From assembly GCA_014529385.2 (NCBI GenBank), contig CM043947.1:120166891-120230890 (forward strand): 64,000 nucleotides of DNA, in the 5' to 3' direction. Positions 22,560-33,396 of the stretch are shown piece by piece. Source of the DNA: Adiantum capillus-veneris. Its lineage: Eukaryota; Streptophyta; Polypodiopsida; Polypodiales; Pteridaceae. The position numbers and the translations under genes are program-made. A model generated the notes under the pieces. That model was not told where the DNA came from and did not search any database. It worked only from the letters and a program-made list of their open reading frames with translations. Position 1 is the first letter of the stretch. Each line of letters begins with the position of its first letter.

Positions 22560-24500
22560 CTATTGATACCAACAGCTTAGGAAATTAGTATGCCAAAGAA
22601 TCTTGATGGTACAATCAACTAAAGAGCACACAAGCTACAAGAATGGAAGACAACAAAAGAAAACCTCCACATTGGAAACCCTTATATTAATTACTCAAGA
22701 CCCAACTCTTGCATAGCATAATGGTTTGAACTGCATTGATCTTCAAAGTATGGGAGAGCCAACCAAGGCTATGCATAGACACGATTGTTAAACCCACGCA
22801 AACAGTCGTCCTGGAGTACGCCATCTAGAAGGGGTGGAAGGGAACTAAGTAATTAAGGGCAATGTTTGAAGAGAGAGGAAAAAGTTTGATGTTAACGTGT
22901 GATTTTTTGCAAAATTACCTTATAATGCCCTTACAAATCATCACAGGGGAAATTTCACTGATAACATCTCCCCGATGAGTGTAAATAGTGTATATATTAT
23001 TAAAAAATCATCACAAAATAGTTTTTTTTGGTTATTTTTTTTCATTTTTCTTGATATAGGGACTTAAAAATGGAGAAATCCAGCAAAAAATGATAAAGCT
23101 GTGTTTTTCAATGGATTTTCTTAATTATAGGATTTTCACTTTACCTTTTTAGCGTATTTTGTTTTTTTGAATAAACAGGTCAAAAATTAATAATAAATAG
23201 CAAATGAGCTTGGGTGAAAAAAATGAGGATACGTTGATGATCAAAAGGATAAGGCACATGCACAAAATATTTCAAAGAAATCGGTAGATGTAAGCGGGAA
23301 GCCTGAATTAGGCGGCCAGACCTGCTTTTGCAGAATTCTCGCAAAATGAGCTACGGGAATCCGATTGGAATTTTTTTTGAGTCTAACAGGGGTTTCACGG
23401 CCTAGTAGGACTAGCAAGGAAATTTGAGGAAAAATGGTTCAGAAAGTTCGAGTATAGATATCCAGGGTAGCCTAAAATCACCTCATTTTCACTTGTCGCC
23501 TTTGGAGAGAGAGCTTTCGGCGCATTTTTTGGAGTCCACAGTCGCCTGTTTACAGCGCCGTCTCACACGAGACATGAGGGGTAAGTAGTCACAAAAATCA
23601 GTGAATTCAAAGTCGACAAAGAACAAAGTGATGCCGACAAGACAAAACTTTACCAAATTCAATTTAGGACTTGTTTTGGGTGTATTGAATATGTTTAGGT
23701 CAAAATTTGTCAAGTTTAGCGAAAAAAGCTGATTGCTATAAATAATCACGATTATTTACTTTTGCAACTCTTTGGCTTGAAAATGATATTGTCACCTCAC
23801 CTATACTCTGTACACACCTATTACATGCCACATTTCATTAAGTATGAGCCAAATTGATCAATGATAACTTGAAAAAATTCCAAAAAATGCAAAGAAGTCC
23901 TTTCAAACCAATTTCTGAGTTATCAGTCACATTTTTTGATCCAAATCACCTTATATCTCATACACAGGTTCTACATCATGCGCAAAACCAAGTTGCTTAA
24001 AAAAATATTAATTTTGATGAAAAAGTTAATAATCGCAGTTATTTACTTTTTTGCCAAGATGGGGGAGATTGCAACTTTTCATGGACCAAAATACATAATT
24101 TCCTAAGCCCACTAATCAAGTTTGAATAAATTTGGAGCTTAAAATCTCAAGATTGCTTTATATCTACTGTTTCAAAGACTGAAAGCCTAAATCTGGCACC
24201 TTTTTCACCCTGTGCACTCAAATGAGCCCATATTTTACTCAGAGTATCTATTTGATATATATTTAAGCCTATGATGTCAAAACTGCAAAAAGTTGAAAAA
24301 ATTCATCAATTATAAATAATCGTGATTATTTATTTTTGTTGCAAAATTTTGCTTGGACTTTATGAATTTGATCTTTATATGCTTTTATGCATCTATGCAT
24401 GTTCAAAAATTAATTTGTAGCAAATTGGACTCAATTTGTCAGCAATTTAGGCTGAAGGGCATTTCAGAGCGAAATTGCAAAAATTTTCTAAACTTGGCAC
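22560..24500. other. AT-rich non-coding interval inside R1
   Basis: No domain was recognised. The interval contains three spaced copies of a palindromic AT-rich motif (separate entry). Short frames here show no family pattern. Confidence 0.5.
23737..24342 (+). repeat. Three palindromic motifs spaced about 287 bases
   Basis: Copies at about 23737-23765, 24025-24055 and 24311-24342 share the core AATAATCRYGATTATTTA followed by a T-rich stretch and GC. The core is a near-perfect palindrome (AATAATC / GATTATT). The middle copy is the most diverged. The even spacing suggests an old tandem duplication with unit near 287 bases, or phased protein-binding sites. Confidence 0.65.
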
Positions 24501-24521
24501 TCTATTCACTGAACAAGAGCC

Positions 24522-27500
24522 ATGCAAGCTGTGGAAAAGGCCAAGAAGAGGGTCTCTCAAAAGGAGAAGCTGCAAGAGCTGCCACCCTACCAACTAGACA
24601 AAGACGGCCAAAGCAACGTACCTGTCTAGAGAACAGCTTGAGGAACACAATACAACGGTTTTCACAGGTAGGTTTAAAAGTGAAGGACATCAGGTAGAGC
24701 TGCAACTACTACCAAAATAAATCTATGATGTCACTTTTAAACCTGCTCGGCCTCAGAGAGTTTTGTGACCAGGTGCCATGCGGTGTAGACTTCCAGAAAG
24801 CCTACAAGCTCTGTTCTACAATAAAGGAAGATGGAATAGCCCAGATTACTTACCAACAGGGGCAGAAGGTAGAAGTGGTAATAACGAAAGAAATTGTGGC
24901 CGAGGCTGTCAAGTTGCCAACAAAGGGGATGACGATGAGGGCTCGTGACAGATTGAAAACAGGTACCTTCACCAAGGAGACTGCTGCGACCACCTTTGCT
25001 GATCTCATCCAAAAGCAAGTGGAAGAACCAGCACGGTTATATCATCAACACTTCCATTTTCTAGCAAAGAGACCTCCAAGGTACACAACACCTAATCATG
25101 CAGTTGCGACTACATTCACACAAGTGTTGAAGTCGACAACCAGGCAACCCATTGATCACGCGCAGTATCTGCTATCAACGCTGAAGGGCGCCAAGAAAGA
25201 GGGTAAGATCATGTATTTGAGTGCACCTCAGGTACTAACAAGAGTAACATACCATGCTATCGGCATGGCAAAAAATTTTCTACTGCCCCATATCAAAACA
25301 CATGGATTGTGTTAGCACAGCCATCTCCAAGAACCACAATGTCGACAAAAAGAGTTTACAAATATGATGAAGAGTCTGCAGAAAGCTCTCATGAAGCCCA
25401 TAGCAGCGAAAGCTCAGACAATGAAGAGAGGAGATGAAGAAGAAGGTAGTGGTTACACATCAGAAAGAACCTCAGCAAAAGAAGGCCAGGTTTCCAAGGG
25501 AAAACAAAACCTACAAAAGAAGCCGCCAAGCTACAGGTGAGGAGGTCCCAGCACGGTGGGTTCCAAGAGATATAAAAGTCTCCCGAACCAAGAGTCCTGG
25601 AAGGAGAGAACCAGAAGATCCCAAGGATTCTCTTAAATGCATGTACCAAGCAGCAGAAGCCTTAAAGCAAAAAGAATCTCAAGAAGCAAAAAGAAAAGCA
25701 AGGGAAGATACGGTGGAGTGGTAGAGACAAGTTGAAGCGGCCCAACAAAGTAAAAGCCATCATGAATAGGGTGAATGTCTCCCAGACCATCATCACCATA
25801 TACAGAACAGGTAGACCCCAGCCCTCCATCTTCACCAACAGTTAGACCCATAGAGGGCGAGCAAGCCAAAGAAAAGGAACCTAAATCAGAGGAGGCAACA
25901 AAGTTTGAGCAACCCAAGTCAACAAAAATTGAAACCACTCCTTCTACAACCAACCAAAAGGAAACGGTTGATACATCCATGAAGCCTCACGAAGACAAAA
26001 TAGTCGAGGCAACCACACATCCATGAGGAGAGGTACAACCCCTACCGCTACCACAAACAGCTGCCACCACAGCCCCACCCAAGGAGCCACAAGAGACTGT
26101 TGAAACATCTAGGCAGCTCACAGAGCATGGAGGCTGGTAGACAAATGATGAAGTTATTCTACAAGTAAACGAATATACCAAGAAGATGCAGGAGAAGATA
26201 GAGAAAATGCAAATAGCAGCACTTAGCCACAGTGCTAAGGCTAGAGAGCTGGAGATGGTCATCGACGCTTTGCAAGGAGAGCTAGAGGACAGAATGACTG
26301 TCATCATCGATTTGCAAAGACAAATCCGAGATCTCAGAGATGAAGATGAACAACACCAGCTAGAAAAAGAGAAACAAAAAAAGGAAATGGAAGCGCTAGG
26401 TGAACTTCTCACGAACACCAAAGACGAATAACTGACAGAGGTTACCAATGAACTCTTAGCTACAACTGTGTCAGTTCAAAAGATCCAAGTACAGCTTGAC
26501 GTTGAAAATGCTTCACTGCAATACTTAGAGCAAAGGATCAATGATCAGGCACCTTCTTGCGACAAATAAGAGCAAATCCCGCGGTTGCCTTGATCAAAGG
26601 TACAAACGAAGTATATAAGGCATTGGAAAATAAGAGTAAATATCTTGAGCTAGAGCTAAAGCTAGAGCACTCACAACAAAGAGACCTTGCAGTAATGCGA
26701 GTACAAAGAGAAGAACAACTGCTCAAGGAGATAGTAGAGCTCAAGCAAGTTAATCAGCTGCTATGAGACGGACAGCAAGAGAGACGCAAGAGGAAGCAAG
26801 TACTTCAAAACAACCACACATTGGAATTCCCTCAGTATCTTTCACTCAGATGGAAACACAGCCTGTAGAAGGGCAAGGAGAAGAAGAAGACTTTCAGGTA
26901 CCAATAACAGATGTAGATCAAGTGCCAATGGTCCAGCTGTCAAAAGATGAAGAAGATGCACTTAAGGAGCAGGTCGCTCAAGAAACAGATGAACAATGGA
27001 AAGCAACAATACATTGGTAGTTGAGAGTTCTCCATTCAGTCAATGTTACTCAACTCATTCCCAACCAAATCAATGCACAATGCCATCAACAGTCACTGCC
27101 ATATCCCTTGATCAAGGTAGAGCTCCTACTACAGGTCAAGGAACAACTATATAAAGACATGCAACCAGTAGGTGCAGAGGAAGTCCACCCCAAGTGGAGA
27201 AAGATCTGGCTAAACAAGAATCCCAGATACTTGATTCTGTTCACAAGAGCACCTGCAACACTTCAGAAAGACCTGACTTTTTGTCATGTACCAAGAGTAA
27301 AGACGTGGCAAGCACATGAAGCAATGACAAAGAAGCAGCTGAATTATCCAAGATCGCTAGCTCTAGAAAAAGGAATGACAACAAAGAAATACATGGTGAA
27401 AACCCTAACGGGAACCATGACATTCTTCAAAAGTCTCCTTGATCTCTCATGTGCTATGCTCTACAAAATTTACCGAATGCTGCTAGCATGCACTGAAGCT

Positions 27501-27791
27501 TTTCATGAGCCAGAGCAAGCAGGAACGCTGTGGATGTCTCTCCTCAAGGGAAATAAAGGTCTTTGCTACGACCTCAGTGGCCAACCTTTCGAAGAAGTCC
27601 TTTATGGCTTCTACGCCCGCTGCATGTTCTTGGCGTCTCACAATATGTTGGCGTTTCAGGAAGCTTTCTATAAAGGGTTTTTTACTTGGAAAATGAAGAT
27701 CTTTGGGCCAGTGATCAGCAGCTTAACTTCCAAATTTGTAGGCTACTCCGCCATCGAGCTCAAGAACAGAGTCACCATGCAATTTTTCTAG
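24522..27791 (+). pseudogene. R1 3' ORF: conserved coiled-coil protein, unknown function
   Basis: About 1,000 codons spread over shifted frames, upstream of the PPT. The N-terminus (24522-24775, two frames) has a basic KKRVSQKEKLQ stretch and FKSEGHQVELQLLPK. A globular block follows (24775-25315) with KAYKLCSTIKEDG, VEVVITKEIVAEAVKLP and PPRYTTPNH. A charged, proline-rich linker (25320-26100) leads to long coiled coils (26150-26760; heptad-like EMVIDALQGELEDRM, then KYLELELKLEHSQQRD). The C-terminal block (27021-27791) has WMSLLKGNKGLCYDLS, EAFYKGFF and KIFGPV. Stops between segments are mostly TAA, TAG or TGA where CAA, CAG or CGA is plausible. R2 at 57582-58310 carries a homologous C-terminus. 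I do not recognise the family; ITKEIVAEAVKLP faintly recalls plant transposon-associated ORF1 proteins. Confidence 0.6.
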
Positions 27792-27894
27792 GTTCGAGAC
27801 AAAGAAAGAAAGATCAGATATGAGACAACACTCCATGTACTCAAAGATCGCCTTGCCAACTGTCAACCCAAAGATTATTTTAGCCCATAAAGCT

Positions 27895-27930
27895 GTGTCA
27901 AGGGACGACACACGTAAGGAGGGGGGGAAA
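27895..27930 (+). other. R1 polypurine tract and shared upstream box
   Basis: The box GTGTCAAGGGACGACAC leads into AAGGAGGGGGGGAAA, directly followed by the LTR start TGTTAGCAG. The same arrangement (TGTCA-GGA-GACAT box, GGAGGGGGGA tract, TGTTGA) occurs on the minus strand for R2 (57465-57500) and R3 (50139-50180). The PPT primes plus-strand DNA synthesis. Confidence 0.75.
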
Positions 27931-28495
27931 TGTTAGCAGCAAGCTAACTTGGATATCAATTTTCAGAGCTCTCATTGTAAAAACATTTATTATTTTGATG
28001 AATTGGGAATATTGTAACTCCTATTTTCTAGATAAATATTGTAATTGATGAGCCGAGGCTACAAGCTTCCAGATTGTATCAACCTGACTTTAGTTAGAGT
28101 TCTCAGATTATTAGTTTTGACCACCAAAAACCTTGGCTAAGGTATAAAATCCAATTTTGTAAAGTTTATTATTAAGTTTTGGATAATGTAATACACAACG
28201 TGAGCTACTGATGCTCACTTCTCTCCTTCTCGTGCTTCCTACTCCCTCCCCGGTTGTCACATTACACTTGCATCTATTGCGTTGCAATCACGGGTACAAG
28301 CTCTATGCATTCACGTAAGCATTTCACGGTTGTGGGTCTCACTATGTCTACAATAAGATAGGAGTGAGGTTAGACACCCATCCCACATTTTTGCTTGCAT
28401 GTAGTCTCTAGAATCGTGGCGACATGCTCTACGCATAGGTACTCATAGATTTCAATTTCGAGCACTTCCAAAATACTGCTCTAGAGGTCTTCAAA
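27931..28495 (+). repeat. LTR of R1
   Basis: It begins TGTTAGCAGCAAGC after the PPT. A TATA-like GTATAAAATCC lies near 28142. The last 80 bases (about 28405-28480) match the far part of the R3 LTR on the minus strand (TAGAATCGTGGCGACAT, TTTCGAGCACTT, AAAATACTGCTCT), which supports LTR identity and sets the end close to 28495. The next base pairs belong to another LTR (28501). Confidence 0.65.
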
Positions 28496-28500
28496 CACGT

Positions 28501-29649
28501 TGTGAGCGACATGGAAACACACACAATGCCTCTATAATCACCCAACACACATTCTTGGGATGATACACACACACACTATGGGGAACCACTCGGCTTACAC
28601 AACTACCTGGCCAAGACAGGGAACACACAGATGGAGTAGGAAGAGAGAGACTATTCATTTTCCCACTCAACACAGAGACACACACACACACACACACACA
28701 CATCCAAAAAACTCGGCTCAAAAGAGGAATATTTTTTTATGATTAGATACAATTGAGCTTGGGCAACACCAATGGGAGAAATAGCTCACACTATATGGAT
28801 GAAATGTGCCAGGTACAACCACAAATTAGAGCAGAGACTTCGCTCACAGGAGAAACTTACACAGCCAAAACAGCAAGAAAAAGTGAGTAATTTGGCAAAA
28901 AGAACAGAACCATTGTGTCCAGAACGTCCCAAAACCCTAGTCTACAATAGAAAAGTGCTCAAATCCCCGACCTCAGATGAGTAGTTTATGGCCAAAACAG
29001 GCTCCAAAAACAACAAAACTTCAGTTGCGACTGTTCCTCCTCTTCTCTCCACGTTTTTCTAGTTTTTTTTCTCAAGTTTTTCAGTGTCCACACTTCAATG
29101 TATCCCTTGGGCACCTTTGGCCTTTTAATTGACCTTAAAAGGATCCCGAACAGGACAAAAACTGGCCACGCAGTGCATTTTTGTTACCCTTCTACATCCA
29201 TCCGCACACCTGGCACTCAACTTTTTCCAATAATGCATTCTGCAATCATGTAAAGTGGCCCCCAAATACAGTTTCATGATGATCTTTTTGCATAATTATC
29301 ACAAGAAAACAACCACGTTTTTCCGTAATTATCCACATGCAAGTCTTGACCCCATTCGACCTTCTTACACCAATGGATGCCATCTAACGCACCTGCATAC
29401 CTCATGGCTTTGGCCCCCTGATAGCTTTCTCAATAAGTTTTATGCTCTAGCAACTCCTCATTATTATAGAAAAAACACACTGGTACTGGTGATAATGAAA
29501 ATCAATGTACTATGTACACACTGTCCTACCTGTACACAAGTGGGCTCCACGTAACCACCTGGCTCTGGAAAATGGGCAATTCTTTATTCGATGCACCATG
29601 CATGAGTATGTATATATGTGCAATCAATTCTTCCAAAAAACTCCTAACA
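28501..29649 (-). repeat. Minus-strand LTR of the Tat-3 family
   Basis: It is the reverse complement of the LTR at 34681-35814, with the same ends (TGTTAGGAG at 29649, CTCACA at 28501). It is preceded on the minus strand by the same purine box (GGCTAGGGAATGGGCAAATTA, about 29650-29670) and by the diverged end of the same coding region, up to about 29760. It is therefore the 3' end of an element running leftward. The rest of that element was not found. Confidence 0.88.
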
Positions 29650-29759
29650 TAATTTGCCCATTCCCTAGCCTGCTAGATCATTCAGGATTAGCAGCAGCCG
29701 AGAAGGCGCAAGACCTCTAGCTGTGAGATTTTGTTCACTATGGTCGCAAACAAATTGCA

Positions 29760-31090
29760 CTTCAGCCTGTATCCTTGTCACTCATACTCGTAAAATAATT
29801 ATTTATAGTTTTTCTCTTACTGTTTGGGCAAGCATTAGATTGCCTCAGAGTGAAGAACCGCCAGAACGTCTTCCACTCAAAACACAGCAAAGAATAGAGT
29901 CGTGAAGAGTGAAAGAATAGAGAACGTGGAGAACAACACAACGGAGAAGAGCCTACAAGCAGATGGTCAGAGTAAGGGAACTGCAATAGCTACTCCTACT
30001 TCTGAAGTTGTTGTTCAAAAAGAAGCAAAGAAGGCCAGTCAGAGCTCCTTCTCCCAGTCCCCCACATTTCAAATCGCTGCTTTTTCTCCTTCAATCCTGC
30101 GAAATAAGCTTCCATTTGCAGGGCTTGCATCCCACATCAAGCAATTGAGGCCTCTCTTCTTTTACGGCATTGCCAGTCTTTGCAGATCCCTCCTTCTTTT
30201 CCTTTTTCTCAATACGTCTTGGCCTGTCATAAACTCCTCCTTCCCTCTCACCGTTTTCCCCCTTGCCGCCTCATGCACATGTGTGTTTCCATTCCCATCA
30301 CCCAATCGGGCTTCAACATGCTTTCCCCTTTCATTTGTTTTAATTTTTATTAATTAGTTTGCCCATTGCGGCTTGTTCCCACCTTGCTCATTATTGGCAT
30401 TCCTACTTTGTATGTTCTCATGGCTTTGATGTTGACTACCTTCTCTTCTATGCCAGTCTTTGCATAATATTTGCCATCAGAACATAAGATTCCAATTGCT
30501 TTTATCTGGCTATATTGCCCGTTCAAAGGTCCCATATTCCCACATTGACATCTGCTCTTTTTATGATAAGCACCAAAGTGGATATACCCAATTGTGGAAT
30601 ATTTAGAAGATGGCATATCCTAGATCAGTCTTACTGCCTTACAATAAGCTTTGCATACGCTAAGACTGATCAACTCTATAAGTGTAGCACTCTAGTCGCA
30701 GAGCCACACCATAGTCAGTGCCCATACTCACAAAAAGTGTTTGGCCCACTTCTGGTAGACCTTGGTAACTGCCCACATTAAGCACATAAGCAAATGCTAT
30801 TGCATATGTAAGGACAAGCATCCAAACCCATGACACTAGCAGTTGCCCATGATTCTGAATACCCAACATGAGCCTTATTGCCAAGCATCTAATCACACAA
30901 AGCTAGACAAAAAACTGCATGTACTCTTTAATATTCACAAAATCTATCACTCCAAAAAATATGTATAACATGTACATCACTATTAGCATGCCCATGTATC
31001 TAAAACCGTTTGAGTTAGTCACTGAGAATTCTTTCTCGGCATGGATGTGCCACAGCACGACAATGTGAAGTGGGAGTTGTTAAAGATTGG
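29760..31090. other. Interval between inverted Tat-3-family copies
   Basis: No retroelement domain was recognised. One plus-strand frame (29902-30357) is listed separately. A minus-strand frame around 30660-30896 is hydrophobic (WVWMLVLTYAIAFAYVLNV), but it is broken and lacks other support. Confidence 0.4.
29902..30357 (+). CDS. Hypothetical ORF with hydrophobic C-terminal half
   Basis: A 151-codon frame of unknown identity. The N-terminal third is polar (TEKSLQADGQSKG), followed by a Ser/Phe-rich stretch and AFSPSILRNKLPFAGLASHI. Then come hydrophobic segments (FFYGIASLCRSLLLFLFL and a later FPLSFVLIFI). The middle has even codon usage and could be a fragment of a host membrane protein, or a chance frame in CT-rich sequence. 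The counted start uses a non-ATG codon, so the true start is open. Confidence 0.2.
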   Translation: MKSERIENVENNTTEKSLQADGQSKGTAIATPTSEVVVQKEAKKASQSSFSQSPTFQIAAFSPSILRNKLPFAGLASHIKQLRPLFFYGIASLCRSLLLFLFLNTSWPVINSSFPLTVFPLAASCTCVFPFPSPNRASTCFPLSFVLIFIN

Positions 31091-31486
31091 CGACGTGGTA
31101 TGATTAGCCTCTATGGAAAGACAGGTGCCAAGAAGCTATATAATATGGACACAAGGAATGTATTATTATGGACACAAGGAAAGTATTGGAGGAACTTTAT
31201 GAAGATGAGGATGAGTCTAGTGATGAAGACTATTCCATAGTGACTGATGAGGAGAGTGATAGTACTACCAGCAATGACGAGGATGTTGATAATGCATTTC
31301 TTTTGATGGTGGACAAATAAATCCAGGAGTCTGGCTGCATTTGCAAATGAGATTGAAGATGAAAGTGAAGGGCCTTATAAAGTCATTGAAGAGATGATGC
31401 AAACCAAGTTTGAATTGTCAAAGAAGAAATAATTGATGACACAAATGATCATTGGAGACCTCTCAACTATGGACAAGGAGATATAG

Positions 31487-32720
31487 TTGCAAATGCTGGC
31501 TAGTTTTCCTGATTTATTCATTACTTCATACGAAGAGATTAGAGGGTTCAAAGGAGAAGAGATGCATATGGAGCTAAAAGAAGGTGCTAAGCCAGTGCGA
31601 CAAAGGCTAAGAAGTATGGGTCAAGAGAAAATGGAAGCCTTGTGGGAAGAGGTGGACAAGTTATTGAAGGCAGGGTTCATAGTCCCAGTGGAAACCACAG
31701 AATGGGTGAGTCCAGTAGTATTCAGTCCTCCAAAGAAGGATGGGAAGTGGAGGATTTGTGTAGATTTTAAACCCTTAAATGAAGCCACTAAGAAGAACCC
31801 ATATCCTCTTCCATTCATCAATCAGATCTTGGATTCAGTGGCGGAAGGTTATGAGAGGTACAACGTGTGTGATGATTTCTCAGGCTATTTTCAATTGAAG
31901 ATTGCTCTTAAAGACCGAACAAAGACAACTTTCATTGGGTTGTTATTGCTACACAATATTGCCATTTGGATTGACAAATCAACAATCTCTCTATCAAGAG
32001 AGAGAAAATTGGGTATTGGAACCATTCATTGGTAGTTGTTCTAAAGCCTTTATGGATGACTTTTGTGTCTACAGCAGTAGGGCTGAACATTATGAGAAAC
32101 TGCAGATGGTATTGGCTCAATATGATGAATGTGGAGGACAACTAAACCCAAATAAATGTCATCTAGCACAACCAAGGGTGAAGTTATTGGGCCATATGGT
32201 GTCAGAAAATGGCATTGAGGCTGATCCAGACAAGGTTAAGTCTATTATTCTTCTTCCATCACCTACGAGTACGAAGGAATTGGCAACCTTTATACACAAA
32301 GTGGAGTACATGGGTGGTTTACTCCATTGTCTTCACAACTCCTTTATCCATTACAAAAAGTGGCAAAGCATGTTCCAATGCAATGGGATGATGAGAGTGA
32401 AGAATTGTTTCAAGAGGTGAAAGAGGTGTTAGGGGGGCTGTCATGCATGCAAGCTCCATTAGTAGGGGATGAGGCCATTGGAGCCATGCTATTGCAAAAG
32501 GGGAAGGGCAGCCATTATATGAGGCCAATGTATTGTGCAAGACAAGTGAAGTTGGTAGCAGAGAGAAAATTCTCGGAAGTAGAGCTAGTGATGGCTAGTG
32601 TAATATTTGCTTGTCGACAGTTTCTTCATTACTTGCTACCACGACCTTTTGTTTTCTTAACAAGTTACACCTTTTTGCCATAGCTAATTAATGGCACTAA
32701 CAGGTAATTGAGCTGCAAGA
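31487..32720 (+). pseudogene. Tat-3 reverse transcriptase and first RNase H
   Basis: RT motifs: EWVSPVVFSPPKK, RICVDFKPLNEAT, CDDFSGYFQLKI, PFGLTN, and the catalytic FMDDF near 32050, which is intact. GHMVSENGIEADPDK follows. At least two frameshifts (near 31930 and 32340) and a scrambled stretch after PFGLTN break it. RNase H is recognisable from YMRPMYCARQ and ERKFSEVE, and stops at 32683 after LLPRPFVFLT. Confidence 0.85.
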
Positions 32721-32727
32721 GTTTCAA

Positions 32728-33396
32728 TTGTCTTTTCTAGTGGAAGACAGTACAAGGGCTACCCTAGCTAATTTGTTGACTTACAAGGAGAATCCCCTCC
32801 TTGTTAAGGAAGAGGTGGTGAGAAGGGTAGTTGAGGAAGTGCCACAAATCAGCAAGGCACATGTGTTGTTCTTTGATGGCTCATACAGAAAGAGCCATGA
32901 TGCAGCTTCAGGGGGTATAGCACTTTACGATCCAGAGGGGAAGCTAGTATGCAAGAGAGGGTTCAAATTGGATGCTCATAGTAAGAATGAGGCTGAATAT
33001 GCTACTTTGGAAGCCGGATTACACATTTATTTGAAGCATGGGATTAGAAGGTTGAGCATAAAAGGTAATTCCTTGTTAGTTGTGAAGCAAGTGCTGGGTG
33101 TGTGGAAGAGCAAGAACACCTTATTGAAGGAAATGTGTTTCAGGATTAAAGGCCTATTAAAAAATTTCAAAGCATGGAGCATCAAACACATAGAACATGC
33201 TCTAAACGGAGAGGCACATGAAGCAGCTCAAAGCATGATTGGGGAGCTATTTGTGTTGAGAACCAATTTACCTCTTTATCATGGCCGGGAAAGTTTGGCT
33301 CAAGAAGAGGAGTTTTTGCTAGCAGGAATCATTCCAAAGGACATTCACAAGTTAAGAAGTATGGTTTTGTGCGTAGAGCATCCAGGTACAAACTGA
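32728..33396 (+). pseudogene. Tat-3 second RNase H, catalytic residues altered
   Basis: The domain shows VLFFDGSYRKS, KNEAEYATLEAGL, SIKGNSLLVVKQ and NGEAHEAAQSM. In related elements the third and fourth motifs carry aspartate (GDS/GDA and EADALA/EADEAA). Here they read GNS and EAHEAA, so two of the four acidic residues are lost. Those codons differ by one base from Asp codons. The frame then drifts out near 33352. Confidence 0.82.

Larger units (their letters stand above)
21568..28495 (+). mobile_element. R1: LTR element without visible RT or integrase
   Basis: After the Tat-1 LTR the sequence continues with a protease-like fragment (21590-22530), about 2 kb of AT-rich non-coding DNA, a long broken ORF (24522-27791), a PPT (27915-27930) and an LTR start (27931). 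Neither RT nor integrase was found in any frame. The left boundary is unknown because Tat-1 cuts into it. R2 and R3 on the minus strand share its PPT-proximal sequence, and R3 also shares the end of its LTR, so R1-R3 are treated as one group. The protease fragment could instead belong to a separate element. Confidence 0.55.

Noticed and set aside
30660-30896. Minus-strand hydrophobic frame as a possible env-like gene of the left Tat-3-family copy
   Set aside because: It has hydrophobic runs but is short and broken, has no signal or fusion features, and no second copy supports it.
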